Source of the DNA: JBIOHP01 sp044449065
Lineage (GTDB): Bacteria > Bacteroidota > Ignavibacteria > UBA10030 > SZUA-254
DNA length: 7,193 nucleotides
NCBI GenBank assembly: GCA_044449065.1
Contig: JBIOHP010000058.1
Coordinates: 1-7,193, forward strand
Direction of reading: 5' to 3'
The position numbers and the translations under genes are program-made. Below are positions 6,334 through 7,193 of the stretch, piece by piece. Every line of letters starts with the position of its first letter. The first letter of the stretch is position 1. A model generated the notes under the pieces. The model had not been told where the DNA came from and made no database searches. It worked only from the letters and a program-made list of their open reading frames with translations.

Positions 6334-7026
6334 ATGTTTATCGGTCATTACGCTATCGGTTTTGCATCTAAAAAACTTGCGCCGCAAGTCTCCTTAGGAA
6401 CGCTATTTCTCTCCGTGCAATTACTCGATTTACTCTGGCCCATATTTCTTCTTACCGGTTTGGAGCATGTTCGTATCGCTCCCGGGATTACCGCGTTCTC
6501 GCCATTTGATTTTTATGATTATCCTTTTTCCCATAGTCTTGTCATGGTAATCTGCTGGTCGGTTGTCTTTGCTGGGATATATTATTTGCTCGAACTCTAT
6601 CCCCGCGGCGCGTGGATTCTCGGACTTGGCGTTTTCAGTCATTGGGTGCTTGATTTCATAACACATCGGCCCGATATGCCGATAAGTCCCGGCCTTCATT
6701 ATTTTGTTGGGTTGGGATTATGGAACTCTGTCCCTGGAACGATCATCCTTGAAGGATTACTCTACATTGTTGGCGTCATACTTTACGCCCGCTTTACTGC
6801 GCCAAAAGATCGGGCGGGACGAATAGCGTTATGGTCGCTTGTCATATTTTTAGTATTGATGTGGATCGGCAGCATGAAGAGCGCACCTCCGCCCAACGAG
6901 AAAGTTCTTGCCTGGAGCGCATTATTGACATGGTTGATGGTTCCCTGGGGATATTATATTGATAAACATAGAAATGCAGCGAGCATCGAAAATTCCGGTG
7001 TACCAAAGGTAGATGTTCCAATATAA
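6334..7026 (+). CDS. polytopic membrane protein, YdjM/DUF457-like
   Basis: An inner-membrane protein of 230 aa with about five to six hydrophobic segments (roughly 22-42, 66-88, 93-110, 133-152, 164-180 and 191-208). It carries the polar residues typical of the YdjM/DUF457 'membrane-bound metal-dependent hydrolase' group: His5 in FIGHYAIGF, Asp32 in QLLDLLWP, His67 in YPFSHSL, and His103, Asp107, His111 and Asp114 in FSHWVLDFITHRPDMP. These sit at membrane edges and could bind a metal; the reaction, if any, is not established for the family. AAGGATA (6320-6326) sits seven bases before the ATG at 6334. The C-terminal end after about 210 is polar and probably cytoplasmic. The 136-base gap behind the protease gene suggests its own transcript. 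Assignment to the family rests on motif likeness alone, so 'conserved membrane protein of unknown function' is the safe name. Confidence 0.75.
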   Translation: MFIGHYAIGFASKKLAPQVSLGTLFLSVQLLDLLWPIFLLTGLEHVRIAPGITAFSPFDFYDYPFSHSLVMVICWSVVFAGIYYLLELYPRGAWILGLGVFSHWVLDFITHRPDMPISPGLHYFVGLGLWNSVPGTIILEGLLYIVGVILYARFTAPKDRAGRIALWSLVIFLVLMWIGSMKSAPPPNEKVLAWSALLTWLMVPWGYYIDKHRNAASIENSGVPKVDVPI

Positions 7027-7193
7027 TTTCTGCGTATCCTCCTCTTAGAGAGGCGAAGAGCTTATGTTATAAAAAAGTTCCAACCGTCGATTGAAAGGGG
7101 ATGTCTTATCATCAATAATAACAATAGTTTAAAAACTACAATGACAGATTACTTCCTCTGTTTAAACATACATACATTAAATATTCGTTAACC

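Noticed and set aside
6206..6397. 63-codon + strand frame between the protease and the YdjM-like gene
   Set aside because: It overlaps the start of the YdjM-like gene, has no good ribosome site at its ATG and resembles no known small protein. The GGAGGG at about 6256-6261 has no start codon at a proper distance.
7041..7053. CCTCT-TAG-AGAGG hairpin after the last gene as a terminator
   Set aside because: Only five pairs with a three-base loop and no T run after it; the nearby A run would suit neither strand as a terminator tail.
7141..7191. Short frame ATG 7141 to TAA 7191 at the right edge
   Set aside because: Sixteen codons, no ribosome site, very AT-rich; expected by chance.

Overview
The window reads as a stretch of chromosome from a moderately AT-rich Gram-negative bacterium, most likely of the Bacteroidota/Chlorobiota/Ignavibacteria type. 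This placement is an inference. It rests on secreted lipoproteins, a Rieske protein with a lipobox-like N-terminus, an S41 protease with a small C-terminal beta domain, a YceI protein, and one exact match to the Bacteroidota-type -7 box. No rRNA, tRNA, CRISPR array, transposase or phage gene is visible. All seven genes read left to right on the + strand.

Layout: 1-450 is an AT-rich stretch in which I find no gene. 481-1365 encodes a lipoprotein with a CBM9/DOMON-like beta-sandwich carrying an Arg-Gly-rich insertion. 1425-1841 encodes a Rieske [2Fe-2S] protein that starts at TTG. A good candidate terminator hairpin follows at 1846-1893. 1962-2741 encodes a four-helix membrane protein whose histidines are placed as in cytochrome b561. 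2755-3306 encodes a YceI-family periplasmic protein, probably translated from the same message. 3469-4638 encodes a family 4 glycosyltransferase. 4639-4883 is a noncoding gap with a strong inverted repeat. 4884-6197 encodes an exported S41 (IRBP/tricorn-like) peptidase. 6334-7026 encodes a polytopic membrane protein of the YdjM/DUF457 type. 7027-7193 shows no gene.

The most interesting part is 481-3306. Four consecutive genes encode extracytoplasmic or membrane proteins, and three of the four belong to, or resemble, redox-cofactor families: Rieske iron-sulfur, b561-like di-heme, and DOMON-like, a fold that binds heme in some relatives. The fourth, YceI, belongs to a family with members that bind polyisoprenoids or quinone-like lipids. 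My inference is a small electron-transfer module across or at the inner membrane: quinol or another membrane donor, then the b561-like protein, then Rieske and/or the DOMON-like lipoprotein. Only the Rieske cofactor site is directly visible as a canonical motif; the rest is hypothesis.

The right half (glycosyltransferase, protease, YdjM-like protein) looks like ordinary single-gene units separated by gaps of about 135-245 bases, with no obvious functional link to the left cluster.
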